From Arthrobacter sp. MYb23 (GTDB taxonomy: Bacteria > Actinomycetota > Actinomycetes > Actinomycetales > Micrococcaceae), in contig NZ_PCPR01000021.1 of assembly GCF_002979775.1 (NCBI RefSeq), forward strand, positions 1 through 64,000: 64,000 bases of DNA, in the 5' to 3' direction. The translations under genes and the position numbers were made by a program. A model generated the notes under the pieces. That model worked only from the letters and a program-made list of their open reading frames with translations, had not been told where the DNA came from and ran no database searches. Each line of letters starts with the position of its first letter. The stretch's first letter is position 1. Below, one piece after another: positions 7,957 to 15,162 of this stretch.

Positions 7957-8937
7957 ATGAAAATTGTTGTTATCGGCGGAAGCGGCCATATTGGCTCATT
8001 CCTCGTTCCCAGGCTTATACGAGGCGGACACGAGGTCATCAACATCAGCCGGGGAAGCAGCCCGCCGTATGCTGACGTCCCTGAATGGCAGCAGGTCCGC
8101 CAGGTCACCGCGGACCGCGAACACGAGGAACGCGCGGGAATCTTTGGCGACCGGGTAGCGGGACTGGGTGCCGACGTCGTTGTTGACCTCATATGCTTCA
8201 CGCTCGAGTCGGCCACGGTGCTGGTGGACCGGCTGCGCGGTGAGACGGGGCATCTGCTGCACTGCGGGTCGATCTGGCGTTATGGTCCCAGTCGAAAGTT
8301 GCCCATCTCAGAGGGGTCGGACTCCGCCGCCGCTGCTGAGCCCTCTGATGACTATGGGATCCGGAAGCGGGACATCGCCCGGATGCTCAAGGAGGAGACT
8401 GTCTCAGGCGGCTTGGCCACAACATCCATCCACCCCGGACACATCGTGGGGCCCGGATGGTTGCCGATCGGGCCGCTGGGCAACCTGGATCCGGGAGTGT
8501 GGCACACGATTGCCTCAGGGCGGCCGCTCCAGGTTCCCGGAAGCGGCACCGAGTTGATGCACCATGTGCACGCCGACGACGTCGCGCAGGCCTTCGAGAA
8601 AGCCATCCTCAACCGCGATGCTGCAGCCGGGGAGGACTTCAACATTGTTGCGCCGACTGCCCTGACGGTTCGCGGCTACGTGAGCATAGCGTCGTCCTGG
8701 TTCGGGCAGGAGCCCCGCATGAAAACCGTGACCTGGGAGGATTTCCGCCGGACCACCACCGCAGAGTTTGCCGATTCCAGCTGGGCGCATCTCTCCCGCA
8801 ACCACTGCATGAGCATCCAGAAGGCCGCCTCCCTCATCGGGTACGCGCCCGGATATGAACCCGAGCAGGCGGTCCGCGAGTCCTTACAATGGCTTATCAG
8901 CAACGGGCAGCTTCACCTGCCAAAGCTGCTGACCTAA
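7957..8937 (+). CDS. NAD-dependent epimerase/dehydratase family protein
   Basis: A 326-residue short-chain (extended) dehydrogenase with an N-terminal Rossmann motif (VVIGGSGHIGSFL, residues 4-16). Its later segments (VVDLICFTLES, HCGSIWRYGP, STSIHPGHIVGPGW) are typical of atypical NAD-dependent epimerase-like proteins. The canonical YxxxK is not obvious; a DDYGIRKRDIAR segment (about residues 129-140) carries Y and K at the right spacing and may serve. The substrate is likely a nucleotide sugar or small carbonyl compound. ATG 7957 is chosen because the Rossmann motif begins at once; an in-frame GTG at 7939 is the alternative. It is divergent from the GH13 gene. Confidence 0.8.
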   Translation: MKIVVIGGSGHIGSFLVPRLIRGGHEVINISRGSSPPYADVPEWQQVRQVTADREHEERAGIFGDRVAGLGADVVVDLICFTLESATVLVDRLRGETGHLLHCGSIWRYGPSRKLPISEGSDSAAAAEPSDDYGIRKRDIARMLKEETVSGGLATTSIHPGHIVGPGWLPIGPLGNLDPGVWHTIASGRPLQVPGSGTELMHHVHADDVAQAFEKAILNRDAAAGEDFNIVAPTALTVRGYVSIASSWFGQEPRMKTVTWEDFRRTTTAEFADSSWAHLSRNHCMSIQKAASLIGYAPGYEPEQAVRESLQWLISNGQLHLPKLLT

Positions 8938-9003
8938 GCCGGCAAAACCATGTACCAAGTACCGCGGAAGCCCGAAGCTTAGGGAGCCACAAGGGGGGGT
9001 AAG

Positions 9004-10308
9004 GTGCCGAACAAAGACGTCACAGACAGCCGGCTCGACCACGGCTTCTTCATCCTGGGCGGAGCAGCTGCGGTGTGGCTGGCGTTCCTGCTGGTGGGGG
9101 AGAGCTTTCACCTGGGGTGGGGGCAGCTGTGGTTTTCTATAGTGTTCTGGGCCTTCCTCGCGTATCTGCTGTTGCCCAGGCTGCACCGGATCCTGACCAC
9201 CATTTACGTTCCGGGATACTTCATTGGCCGCGCCCGGACCAGTGACGGCCTGTTGGGTGACCCCGTCAATGTCGCGTTGCTGGGGACCGAACCCAAGATT
9301 CACGCGATCATGCGGGCCGCCGGATGGACCATGGCCGACGACGTCACTTTCGCCAGCAGCAGGCGCATCATCAGCTCCACCATCTTCCGGCAAAGCTACA
9401 CGGAGGCACCGGTGAGCCCCCTGTACCTTTTCGATCGGCAGCAGGATTTCGCCTACCAGCAAGAGGTCAACAACACCCCCGGCAAACGCCACCACGTCCG
9501 CTTCTGGCGTTGCCCCGAGGGCTGGCTTCTCCCGGGCGGCCACAAAGTGGATTGGCTCGCGGCAGGCACCTACGACCGCAGCGTCGGCTTCTCTCTCTTC
9601 ACCCTTCAGATCACGCACAAAATTGAGCAGAACACTGACGTGGAACGGGACCACATCGTTTCGACAGTTTCGGCCGCTGAGCCGGCCGTCTCGGTCCAGG
9701 TCATCGAGGATTTCTCCACGGGATATCACACGCGCAACGGCGGCGGTGACTCCATTTCCACCGACGGCGACCTGCCGATCGTCGACGCACGCCGCGTCCA
9801 AGTCCCCTCGGATCAGCCGCCCGGCCGGACGGATAGCAGGGACCGGCGGCCCGCTCCCATCATCATGGGCGCCGCACTGGTTGTGGCGAGGGCGGTGGCG
9901 GCACTGGTACTTGCCATCACGTTGTTCACCTCCGGCGGTGAAATATCCGGACTCACCGTGGATTACGCCACCTCAGACCCGGAAAGCACGACGGCGGCCA
10001 TCGCCTTGATAGCGGCCGTGGTCCTGGTGTTCGGGCTGGGTGAAGTTTTCCTGGCCTGGCGCATTTTCCTGGGCAGCAACGGAGCCCGCGTGATTGCCAT
10101 GGGACTGAGTTCCATCTCCATCCTGGTTCAGGCAATCGACTACGCCACCGGCAGCGCAAATATCACCCTCGAAGCGGGCCTCTCCGGTCTGGCCACCGAC
10201 ATCCTGGTGCTCTTGGCCCTGTCCAGCCAACGGGCCCGGGTGTACGCCAAGCGGCAGCGTGTCCCGGCGGTCCCGGCGTCGGTTGTTGGCCGGCGCGTCG
10301 CTTCCTGA
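9004..10308 (+). CDS. Membrane protein with LssY C-terminal-like domain
   Basis: A 434-residue protein with two N-terminal membrane segments (about 15-35 and 40-60). A soluble domain follows (about 80-240) whose motifs (TEPKIHAIMRAAGW, YLFDRQQDFAYQQE, HHVRFWRCPEGW, DRSVGFSLFTLQITHKIE) match the LssY_C domain found with phosphatase or lipid-modification proteins. After an Asp/Pro-rich linker come four C-terminal membrane segments (about 285-430). GTG 9004 is preceded by a G-rich AGGGGGGG element. Function of LssY_C is not established; a role in envelope lipid processing is a guess. The gene stops shortly before repeat element B1. Confidence 0.75.
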   Translation: MPNKDVTDSRLDHGFFILGGAAAVWLAFLLVGESFHLGWGQLWFSIVFWAFLAYLLLPRLHRILTTIYVPGYFIGRARTSDGLLGDPVNVALLGTEPKIHAIMRAAGWTMADDVTFASSRRIISSTIFRQSYTEAPVSPLYLFDRQQDFAYQQEVNNTPGKRHHVRFWRCPEGWLLPGGHKVDWLAAGTYDRSVGFSLFTLQITHKIEQNTDVERDHIVSTVSAAEPAVSVQVIEDFSTGYHTRNGGGDSISTDGDLPIVDARRVQVPSDQPPGRTDSRDRRPAPIIMGAALVVARAVAALVLAITLFTSGGEISGLTVDYATSDPESTTAAIALIAAVVLVFGLGEVFLAWRIFLGSNGARVIAMGLSSISILVQAIDYATGSANITLEAGLSGLATDILVLLALSSQRARVYAKRQRVPAVPASVVGRRVAS

Positions 10309-10312
10309 CCTT

Positions 10313-10400
10313 CTTTGAGCGCTGCTCCCCGGCGACACGCCGGTCTTCGCGGCGTGTTGGGGTGGTCTTAGCTTCAAAGTGGGTGGTGACCGTACATGGG
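10313..10400. repeat. Nested hairpin repeat, family B copy 1
   Basis: An element with an inner hairpin GACACGCCGGTCTTCGCGGC (the GACACGCCG/CGGCGTGTT arms) and a right flank TTCAAAGTGGGTGGTGACCG. It aligns with copy 2 at 11265-11364, but its outer left arm is degraded to CTTCTTTGAG. It lies between the LssY_C gene and the glycosyltransferase gene and overlaps the upstream extension of the latter's reading frame. Confidence 0.75.
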
Positions 10401-10532
10401 TCCTCGGCTCCCGGGCCCGTGCTTCGCCTTTTATATTGCAGCCGCCGGATCAATAGACTTACTGGGCCAACCATGTGTGCAAACCAGCACCACGCTTGGG
10501 CTACATACGAAACCGAATTGGGGACTTACGTT

Positions 10533-11261
10533 TTGACTGCTGAATATCCGAAAATCACCGTTGTTGTGCCTACTTACAATGAGCGGGAAAACTTGCCCGT
10601 TCTTGTTGCCCAGCTCCGCTCACTGGGAATGCAGAATCTCAACGTGCTGGTTGTGGATGACAATTCGCCGGATGGCACCGGTGCAGTTGCTGACAAGCTG
10701 GCAGAAGAATCCGGCGGAACGGTATCGGTTCTCCACAGGAAAGAGAAGGATGGGCTCGGCCGGGCATATGTGGCAGGCATGACCCGTGCTCTAGCCGAAG
10801 GTTCCGACGTTGTCATCCAAATGGACGCAGACCTGTCACACCCTGTCTCGGCCATCCCCCCGATGTTGAATCTTCTCCGCAATTCCGACACCGCTCTGGT
10901 CATCGGCTCCCGGTATGTTGCAGGCGGTTCCACCGCTGAAGAATGGCCGTGGCATCGCAAGGCGCTCTCAGCTTGGGCCAACTTTTATGTAGGCACGATC
11001 TTGGGTTTGAAGGTCAAAGATGCAACGGCGGGTTTCAAGGCGTGGACGGCTTCTGCGTTGAAGAAGATTGACGTCGCGTCAGTTCGAAGTGACGGGTACT
11101 CGTTCCAGGTTGAGATGAATTACCGGGCAGCCCGGCAAGGCCTGAAAATCGCTGAGGTACCCATCCACTTTGAAGAACGCGTGGAAGGGGCTTCCAAAAT
11201 GAATCTCCGTGAACAGTTGGAGTCCGCGCTCACGCCATGGAAGCTGCGTTTTCAAAAGTAG
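10533..11261 (+). CDS. Polyprenol-phosphate mannosyltransferase-like GT2 glycosyltransferase
   Basis: From TTG 10533 the product is 242 residues and begins directly with the GT-A fold (ITVVVPTYNERENLPVL). The nucleotide-binding VVDDNSPDG and metal-binding QMDADLSHP motifs follow. It ends with the substrate-site region YSFQVEMNYRA and FEERVEGASKM characteristic of dolichol/polyprenol monophosphomannose synthases, which transfer mannose from GDP-mannose to polyprenyl phosphate at the inner membrane face. No C-terminal membrane anchor is present. TTG is preferred because GGGGA lies about 9 bases upstream. The frame stays open to 10362, but that extension runs through repeat B1 and is not protein-like. 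Confidence 0.85.
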   Translation: MTAEYPKITVVVPTYNERENLPVLVAQLRSLGMQNLNVLVVDDNSPDGTGAVADKLAEESGGTVSVLHRKEKDGLGRAYVAGMTRALAEGSDVVIQMDADLSHPVSAIPPMLNLLRNSDTALVIGSRYVAGGSTAEEWPWHRKALSAWANFYVGTILGLKVKDATAGFKAWTASALKKIDVASVRSDGYSFQVEMNYRAARQGLKIAEVPIHFEERVEGASKMNLREQLESALTPWKLRFQK

Positions 11262-11264
11262 GGC

Positions 11265-11364
11265 GTGCCGCCACCACCAAAGTTTGAGCCCGAAGAAGCG
11301 GCGACACGCCGGCCTTCGCGGCGTGTTGCCCTGTTGGGAGAATCAAAGTGGGTGGTGGCGGCAC
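11265..11364. repeat. Nested hairpin repeat, family B copy 2 (most complete)
   Basis: A 100-bp element with perfect 14-bp outer arms (GTGCCGCCACCACC 11265-11278 with 11351-11364), a second pairing TTTGA/TCAAA inside (11283-11287, 11343-11347), and an inner 10-bp hairpin (11302-11311 with 11319-11328) whose core is ACACGCCG/CGGCGTGT. It starts 4 bases after the glycosyltransferase stop, so it may act as its terminator. Copies are at 10313-10400 and 19047-19144. Confidence 0.88.
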
Positions 11365-11392
11365 ATGGACCGGAGGCCAACCACCCCTTAAG

Positions 11393-11431
11393 GCTCGACG
11401 GCGGCACCTAAGGTGAGTGCCGCCGTCGAGC
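11393..11431. repeat. Short hairpin repeat, family A copy 3
   Basis: Fifteen-bp arms (GCTCGACGGCGGCAC, 11393-11407 with 11417-11431) and a 9-base loop, followed on the plus strand by CTTTCC. It sits between the plus-strand glycosyltransferase and the minus-strand ridA-like gene, directly after element B2. The stem differs from copy 1 at paired positions (GTCGGC to GGCGGC) while staying complementary, a compensatory change. Confidence 0.85.
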
Positions 11432-11488
11432 TTTCCCCGTGGACTGTGAGAGAGGGATCGCTTGAAGCCCGTGGGAGGTGAGAGAGGG

Positions 11489-11893
11489 TTAGGCAGTGAC
11501 TGCCAGGGCGTCGATCTCCACCAGCATGACCTCGTGCGGGAGGTCCACGAACACGGTGGTTCGGCTGGGCAGCTGACCGCTGGGCACGTTTTCGCGGATG
11601 AACTCGCCGTAGACGTCGTTCATTGCGGCGAAGTCGTCGCGGGTGGTGAGGTAGACGCGGAACATGAGGACGTCTTCAACGGAGGAGCCGCCGGCTTCGA
11701 GGATGGCCTTGACGTTTTCCAGGGTGCGGCGGGTCTGGACGCGGACGTCGCCCTCGCCGATGTACTGGTTGGTGGCGGGGTCCATGGGGCCCTGGCCGGA
11801 GACCTGGAACATGCCGCCCTTCTTGATGCCCTGCGAGAATACGTGCGCCGGGGCGGGGGCGTTGTCGGTCAGTACTACGGTCTTTTCACTCAT
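11489..11893 (-). CDS. RidA family protein (imine/enamine deaminase)
   Basis: A 134-residue RidA/YjgF-type protein with the family's beta-strand/helix pattern (VFSQGIKKGGMFQVSGQGP near the start, Arg in FRVYLTTRDDF, and the C-terminal PHEVMLVEIDALAV). RidA proteins hydrolyse reactive 2-aminoacrylate-type enamines released by PLP-dependent dehydratases. The conserved Arg that contacts the substrate carboxylate appears in the central strand (DVLMFRVYL). It overlaps the upstream IclR gene by 4 bases (TCAT), has AAAGGA about 8 bases before ATG, and is the last gene of the kinase-IclR-ridA unit. Its neighbour 13842-15152 is a PLP dehydratase-like enzyme, a natural partner. Confidence 0.9.
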   Translation of the reverse strand: MSEKTVVLTDNAPAPAHVFSQGIKKGGMFQVSGQGPMDPATNQYIGEGDVRVQTRRTLENVKAILEAGGSSVEDVLMFRVYLTTRDDFAAMNDVYGEFIRENVPSGQLPSRTTVFVDLPHEVMLVEIDALAVTA

Positions 11894-12696
11894 GCTGAGT
11901 TCCTTTCGTGGCTGATCCAGCCGAGGTCGTTGGAGACAGCCTCGGTGCTGGCTTTGAGGTCGGGCAGCAGCTCGAGCAAGCCTTCATAGCTGAGCATCAC
12001 TACCGGTACCGAACAAGAGGCTGCGGCTACAACGGCGCCGCTGGCGTCGCGGATGGGGGCCGCGATGCAGTGCACGAACGCTTCGTGCTCGGCGTTGTCG
12101 TGAGCCCAGCCCTGTTCCTTGACCTGTTCCAGTTCGGCCAGGAGGGCCTCTGGTGAGGTCAGGGTGTTCTCGGTAACTTTCACGTAGTCCAGCCCCGCGG
12201 CGATCTTTTCCTGCCGGCTGCGCGGCATATCGGCGAGGAGGACTTTGGACACAGCGGCCGAGTGCAGCGATGCTGTCAGGCCGATGCGCGAGTACATGCG
12301 GACGGGGTGGTGCGATTCGAATTTGTCGATGTACACCACCTCATTCCCTTCAAAGGCGGCGAGGTGCACGGTGTGTCCCGTGCGGCCGTTGAGTTCGGCC
12401 AGATGCGGGTGCGCCACTTTGCGGATGTCCCGCTGTTCCAGGGCCAGCGAGGACAGTTCAAAGAGCTTGGAACCGAGCATGAAGCGCTGATCTTCGTCGC
12501 GGACCACGAAGCGTTTTTCCTCCATGGCGTGCAGCAGCCGCATCACGGTGGTTTTGTGGACGGCGGCCTTGGAAGCCAGCTCGTCCAGGGTTGCGGGTTT
12601 GGCGGCGAGTTCGCCGAGCAGGTCGATGGCCCGCATGAGGCTTTGGCTCACGGTGTCACGCTCCGGTTCTGGTGTTGAATTGTCCGTCTTCAACAT
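11890..12696 (-). CDS. IclR family transcriptional regulator
   Basis: An IclR protein of 268 residues from ATG 12696, or 253 residues from GTG 12651, which has GGAG 9 bases upstream. The N-terminal winged helix includes TLDELASKAAVHKTTVMRLL, followed by the C-terminal effector domain (HLAELNGRTGHTVHLA, then HSAAVSKVLLADMP and CIAAPIRDASGAVVAA). From 12696 it overlaps the sugar-kinase gene by 41 bases; from 12651 it begins 4 bases after the kinase stop. It is the obvious regulator of this divergent catabolic locus, with a palindromic operator candidate at 13742-13770. The effector is probably a KDG-like or glucosaminate-like acid, by analogy with KdgR regulators. Confidence 0.9.
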   Translation of the reverse strand: MLKTDNSTPEPERDTVSQSLMRAIDLLGELAAKPATLDELASKAAVHKTTVMRLLHAMEEKRFVVRDEDQRFMLGSKLFELSSLALEQRDIRKVAHPHLAELNGRTGHTVHLAAFEGNEVVYIDKFESHHPVRMYSRIGLTASLHSAAVSKVLLADMPRSRQEKIAAGLDYVKVTENTLTSPEALLAELEQVKEQGWAHDNAEHEAFVHCIAAPIRDASGAVVAAASCSVPVVMLSYEGLLELLPDLKASTEAVSNDLGWISHERNSA

Positions 12697-13663
12697 GGAT
12701 AGCAGCCCAAACGTCATCCGAAGAATCGAGGATGGCTGCAAGCTCGGCGGCGTGGGGCAGCGGACCGCGATCACCGTGGACCGTCAGGGTGCACGCCGCA
12801 GCAACATGCCCGCGGCGGAGGCTCTCTTTTTGGCCGAGTCCGAACAACATGCCACTGAGGTACCCGGCAGCGAATGAGTCACCCGCACCAACGGGCTCGA
12901 CGACGGCGACGGACAGCGCGGGCACTTCTTCCCGGATGCCGCTCCGGTCCAAAGAGATGGCGCTGATTGCCTCGTTCTTGATGACCAGCACCTGCGGATC
13001 GGGCATCATGCGGCGGAGTTCGGCTTCGTCGGTGGTGCCGAAGGCGTGTTCGGCTTCGTCTTTTCCAACAAGCACGACGTCGGCCATGTTCGCCAGCCGC
13101 TGCAGCACGGATCGGTCCTGGCCTGCCCAGAGAGCTTCACGCCAGTTGACGTCGAAGCTGATGGTCCTGCCGTTTCTTGGCTCCGTCAGGATGGCTTCCA
13201 GCAGTGAAAGGCACTCGGGGGAGAGTGCGGCGGTGATCCCACTCAAGTGGATCAGTGCAGCGTTTTCCAGCAAGGAGGAAACGGCGGGATTGGACAGTGT
13301 GCCGGGACCCATGGCTGACGCCGCGGATCCTTGCCGGTAGTACAAAACCGAGCTGCCGCCGTCGGGGTCTGAGTCCTGGGCCGGGACCTTCACGTAGAGG
13401 CCGGTGGGCAGGGAGTGGTCCACCTCGACGCCGGAGGTGCCTACTCCGTGATCCTGAAGCTCGTGGAGGATGCGGGTGCCGAATCCGTCGTGGCCAACCC
13501 GGCTGACCCAGTGGGTGTCCAAGCCCATGGCTGCGAGGCCCATGGCGACGTTGGATTCAGCGCCGCCGATCCCGAAGTGAAGCTCGTTTGCCAGGTGCAG
13601 GGGGACGGCGTGGGCAGGGGTAAGCATGGCCATGGTTTCGCCCACGCATACAGCTGAAAGCAT
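12656..13663 (-). CDS. PfkB-family sugar kinase, probably 2-keto-3-deoxygluconate kinase
   Basis: A 335-residue ribokinase/PfkB enzyme. The N-terminal GGAESNVAMGLAAMG motif (33-47) and C-terminal PVGAGDSFAAGYLSG with the GAGD anion hole and catalytic Asp (259-262) are clear. Overall features (VLYYRQGSAAS, SFDVNWREALW) fit 2-dehydro-3-deoxygluconate kinases, which make KDPG from KDG and ATP. A KDPG aldolase gene lies in the divergent operon, which strengthens that call. ATG 13661-13663 has GGGAG a few bases upstream; the reading frame extends further but through the operator region. First gene of the minus-strand unit with iclR and ridA. Confidence 0.85.
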   Translation of the reverse strand: MLSAVCVGETMAMLTPAHAVPLHLANELHFGIGGAESNVAMGLAAMGLDTHWVSRVGHDGFGTRILHELQDHGVGTSGVEVDHSLPTGLYVKVPAQDSDPDGGSSVLYYRQGSAASAMGPGTLSNPAVSSLLENAALIHLSGITAALSPECLSLLEAILTEPRNGRTISFDVNWREALWAGQDRSVLQRLANMADVVLVGKDEAEHAFGTTDEAELRRMMPDPQVLVIKNEAISAISLDRSGIREEVPALSVAVVEPVGAGDSFAAGYLSGMLFGLGQKESLRRGHVAAACTLTVHGDRGPLPHAAELAAILDSSDDVWAAIHVEDGQFNTRTGA

Positions 13664-13741
13664 CGTTCTCCCACTAGTTCGTGCGCTTCGCAGCGGCCTT
13701 GACTCTCGATCCGCCACCATGTTAGACATATCACCAGCAGG

Positions 13742-13770
13742 TTTGCAACCAGCGTTGCAAAATACGCAAC
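13742..13770. promoter_or_regulatory. Overlapping palindromes, probable IclR-type operator
   Basis: In the 178-bp region between the divergent kinase and dehydratase genes, TTTGCAACCAGCGTTGCAAA (13742-13761) is a perfect 8-bp inverted repeat with a CAGC spacer. A second dyad, GTTGCAAAATACGCAAC (13754-13770), shares its middle half-site. Three GTTGC/GCAAC half-sites in this arrangement suit cooperative binding by an IclR tetramer. The binder is most likely the regulator at 11890-12696; that assignment is inferred from position. Confidence 0.7.
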
Positions 13771-13841
13771 GCAAGCAGAGCTCACCCAACAACCCCACAA
13801 CGCAGCTTCAACAACGCAGCACCGCGAAGGGAACCAAACGC

Positions 13842-15152
13842 GTGAACATTTCCGAAGCCATCTCGGCATCTGCCGTGGCGGGCCTGGCTGAACGCCGTCT
13901 CGACTGGCGCCACAAAGCGATGCCCGCATCCGCGAACGGGACCACCCACGCGGACTTCCTCGCCGCCAAACACACGTTGGCCGACCTCCAGACGCCGCTG
14001 CTCACCCTCGACGCCGCCGCGCTCCGGGCCAATGCTGATCGTTTGGCTGAATGGTGCGATCGCCACGGCGTCCTCCTCGCCCCGCACGGCAAGACCACCA
14101 TGTCTCCCCAACTCTGGACCGAGCAGCTCAACCGGGGCGCCTGGGGCATCACGCTGGCCAACTTCGCACAGCTCCGCGTGGCCCGTGAGTTCGGTGTGCG
14201 GAACCTCCAACTGGCCAACAGCCTCACCGATCCGCACGCAATCCAGTGGGTTGCTAGTCAGCCCGCGGACACCACCATCCTGTCCTGGATCGACTCCCTG
14301 GGAACCGTGGACGTCATCAACCAGACCCTCACCGGCAGCGATGCCGTCCTGGACGTCCTGGTGGAACTTGGAGCCCACGGTGGCCGGACCGGCGCGCGCG
14401 GCGTGGACGCTGCCTTGGACGTGGCCCGTGCTATTTCTGCCTCGCCGAACCTGCGCTTGGTGGGCGTCAGCGGTTATGAAGGCTCGCTCGCGCACACAGC
14501 GGACGACGCCGGACTGGCCGCCGTCCGGGGCTACCTTGCCCAGATGGGACTGCTTCACGAGGGTTTGCTTGCCGAAGGGTTGTACGGCTCCAGCGAGGTG
14601 ATCCTCACAGCCGGGGGAAGCGCCTACTTTGACGACGTTGTCTCAGTTCTGTCGCCGTACATCAGCAGCGGCTCGGGCTACCGCGTGGATCTCATGATCC
14701 GCAGCGGCGCCTACATCATCCACGACGACGGCTTCTACCGCGGAATCTCGCCGTTCTCCCGTGAAGGCGACCAGCCTTTCACCGCAGGGATGCACGGCTG
14801 GGCGCGCGTTGTTTCGCAGACCGAACCCGGCCTGGCCATCCTCGACGCCGGCAAACGAGACCTCCCCTTCGACGAAGGGTTGCCCGAACCACAGTTCATC
14901 GGCCCGGTGTTGGGAGGAGCCATGACGCCCCTGATTGGCGCAGAAATCATCTCGGTCAATGACCAACACAGCTTCATGACGTACGACTCCAACACCACCA
15001 TCGTCCGGCCCGGCGACGTGGTCCGGCTGGGCCTGTCCCACCCCTGCACCGCGTTCGACAAATGGACCGTCATCCCGGTCCTCGCCGGCGGTGCGTCTGC
15101 CGAAGCTACCGGCGACCATACCGTCGTCGACCTCATCCATACCTTCTTCTAG
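13842..15152 (+). CDS. PLP-dependent D-amino-acid dehydratase/aldolase-like enzyme (alanine-racemase fold)
   Basis: A 436-residue fold-III PLP enzyme. The cofactor Lys is K84 in LAPHGKTTM; the TIM-barrel domain follows (TLANFAQLRVAREF, VLVELGAHGGRTGARG). The C-terminal beta domain has the zinc-type HPC motif (H400, C402 in LSHPCTAFDKW) of D-serine dehydratases and D-threonine aldolases. It should deaminate or cleave a D-configured beta-hydroxy amino acid. D-glucosaminate fits because the other genes supply a deacylase, KDG kinase, KDPG aldolase and RidA. GTG 13842 has GAAGGGA about 10 bases upstream; the frame is open to 13626 but through the operator. An amino-acid deaminase of other specificity is the alternative. 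Confidence 0.8.
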   Translation: MNISEAISASAVAGLAERRLDWRHKAMPASANGTTHADFLAAKHTLADLQTPLLTLDAAALRANADRLAEWCDRHGVLLAPHGKTTMSPQLWTEQLNRGAWGITLANFAQLRVAREFGVRNLQLANSLTDPHAIQWVASQPADTTILSWIDSLGTVDVINQTLTGSDAVLDVLVELGAHGGRTGARGVDAALDVARAISASPNLRLVGVSGYEGSLAHTADDAGLAAVRGYLAQMGLLHEGLLAEGLYGSSEVILTAGGSAYFDDVVSVLSPYISSGSGYRVDLMIRSGAYIIHDDGFYRGISPFSREGDQPFTAGMHGWARVVSQTEPGLAILDAGKRDLPFDEGLPEPQFIGPVLGGAMTPLIGAEIISVNDQHSFMTYDSNTTIVRPGDVVRLGLSHPCTAFDKWTVIPVLAGGASAEATGDHTVVDLIHTFF

Positions 15153-15162
15153 GATCCCCGCC

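Noticed and set aside
10362..10532. N-terminal extension of the glycosyltransferase
   Set aside because: The extension translates part of repeat element B1 and has no family similarity. TTG 10533 with GGGGA upstream starts right at the GT-A fold.
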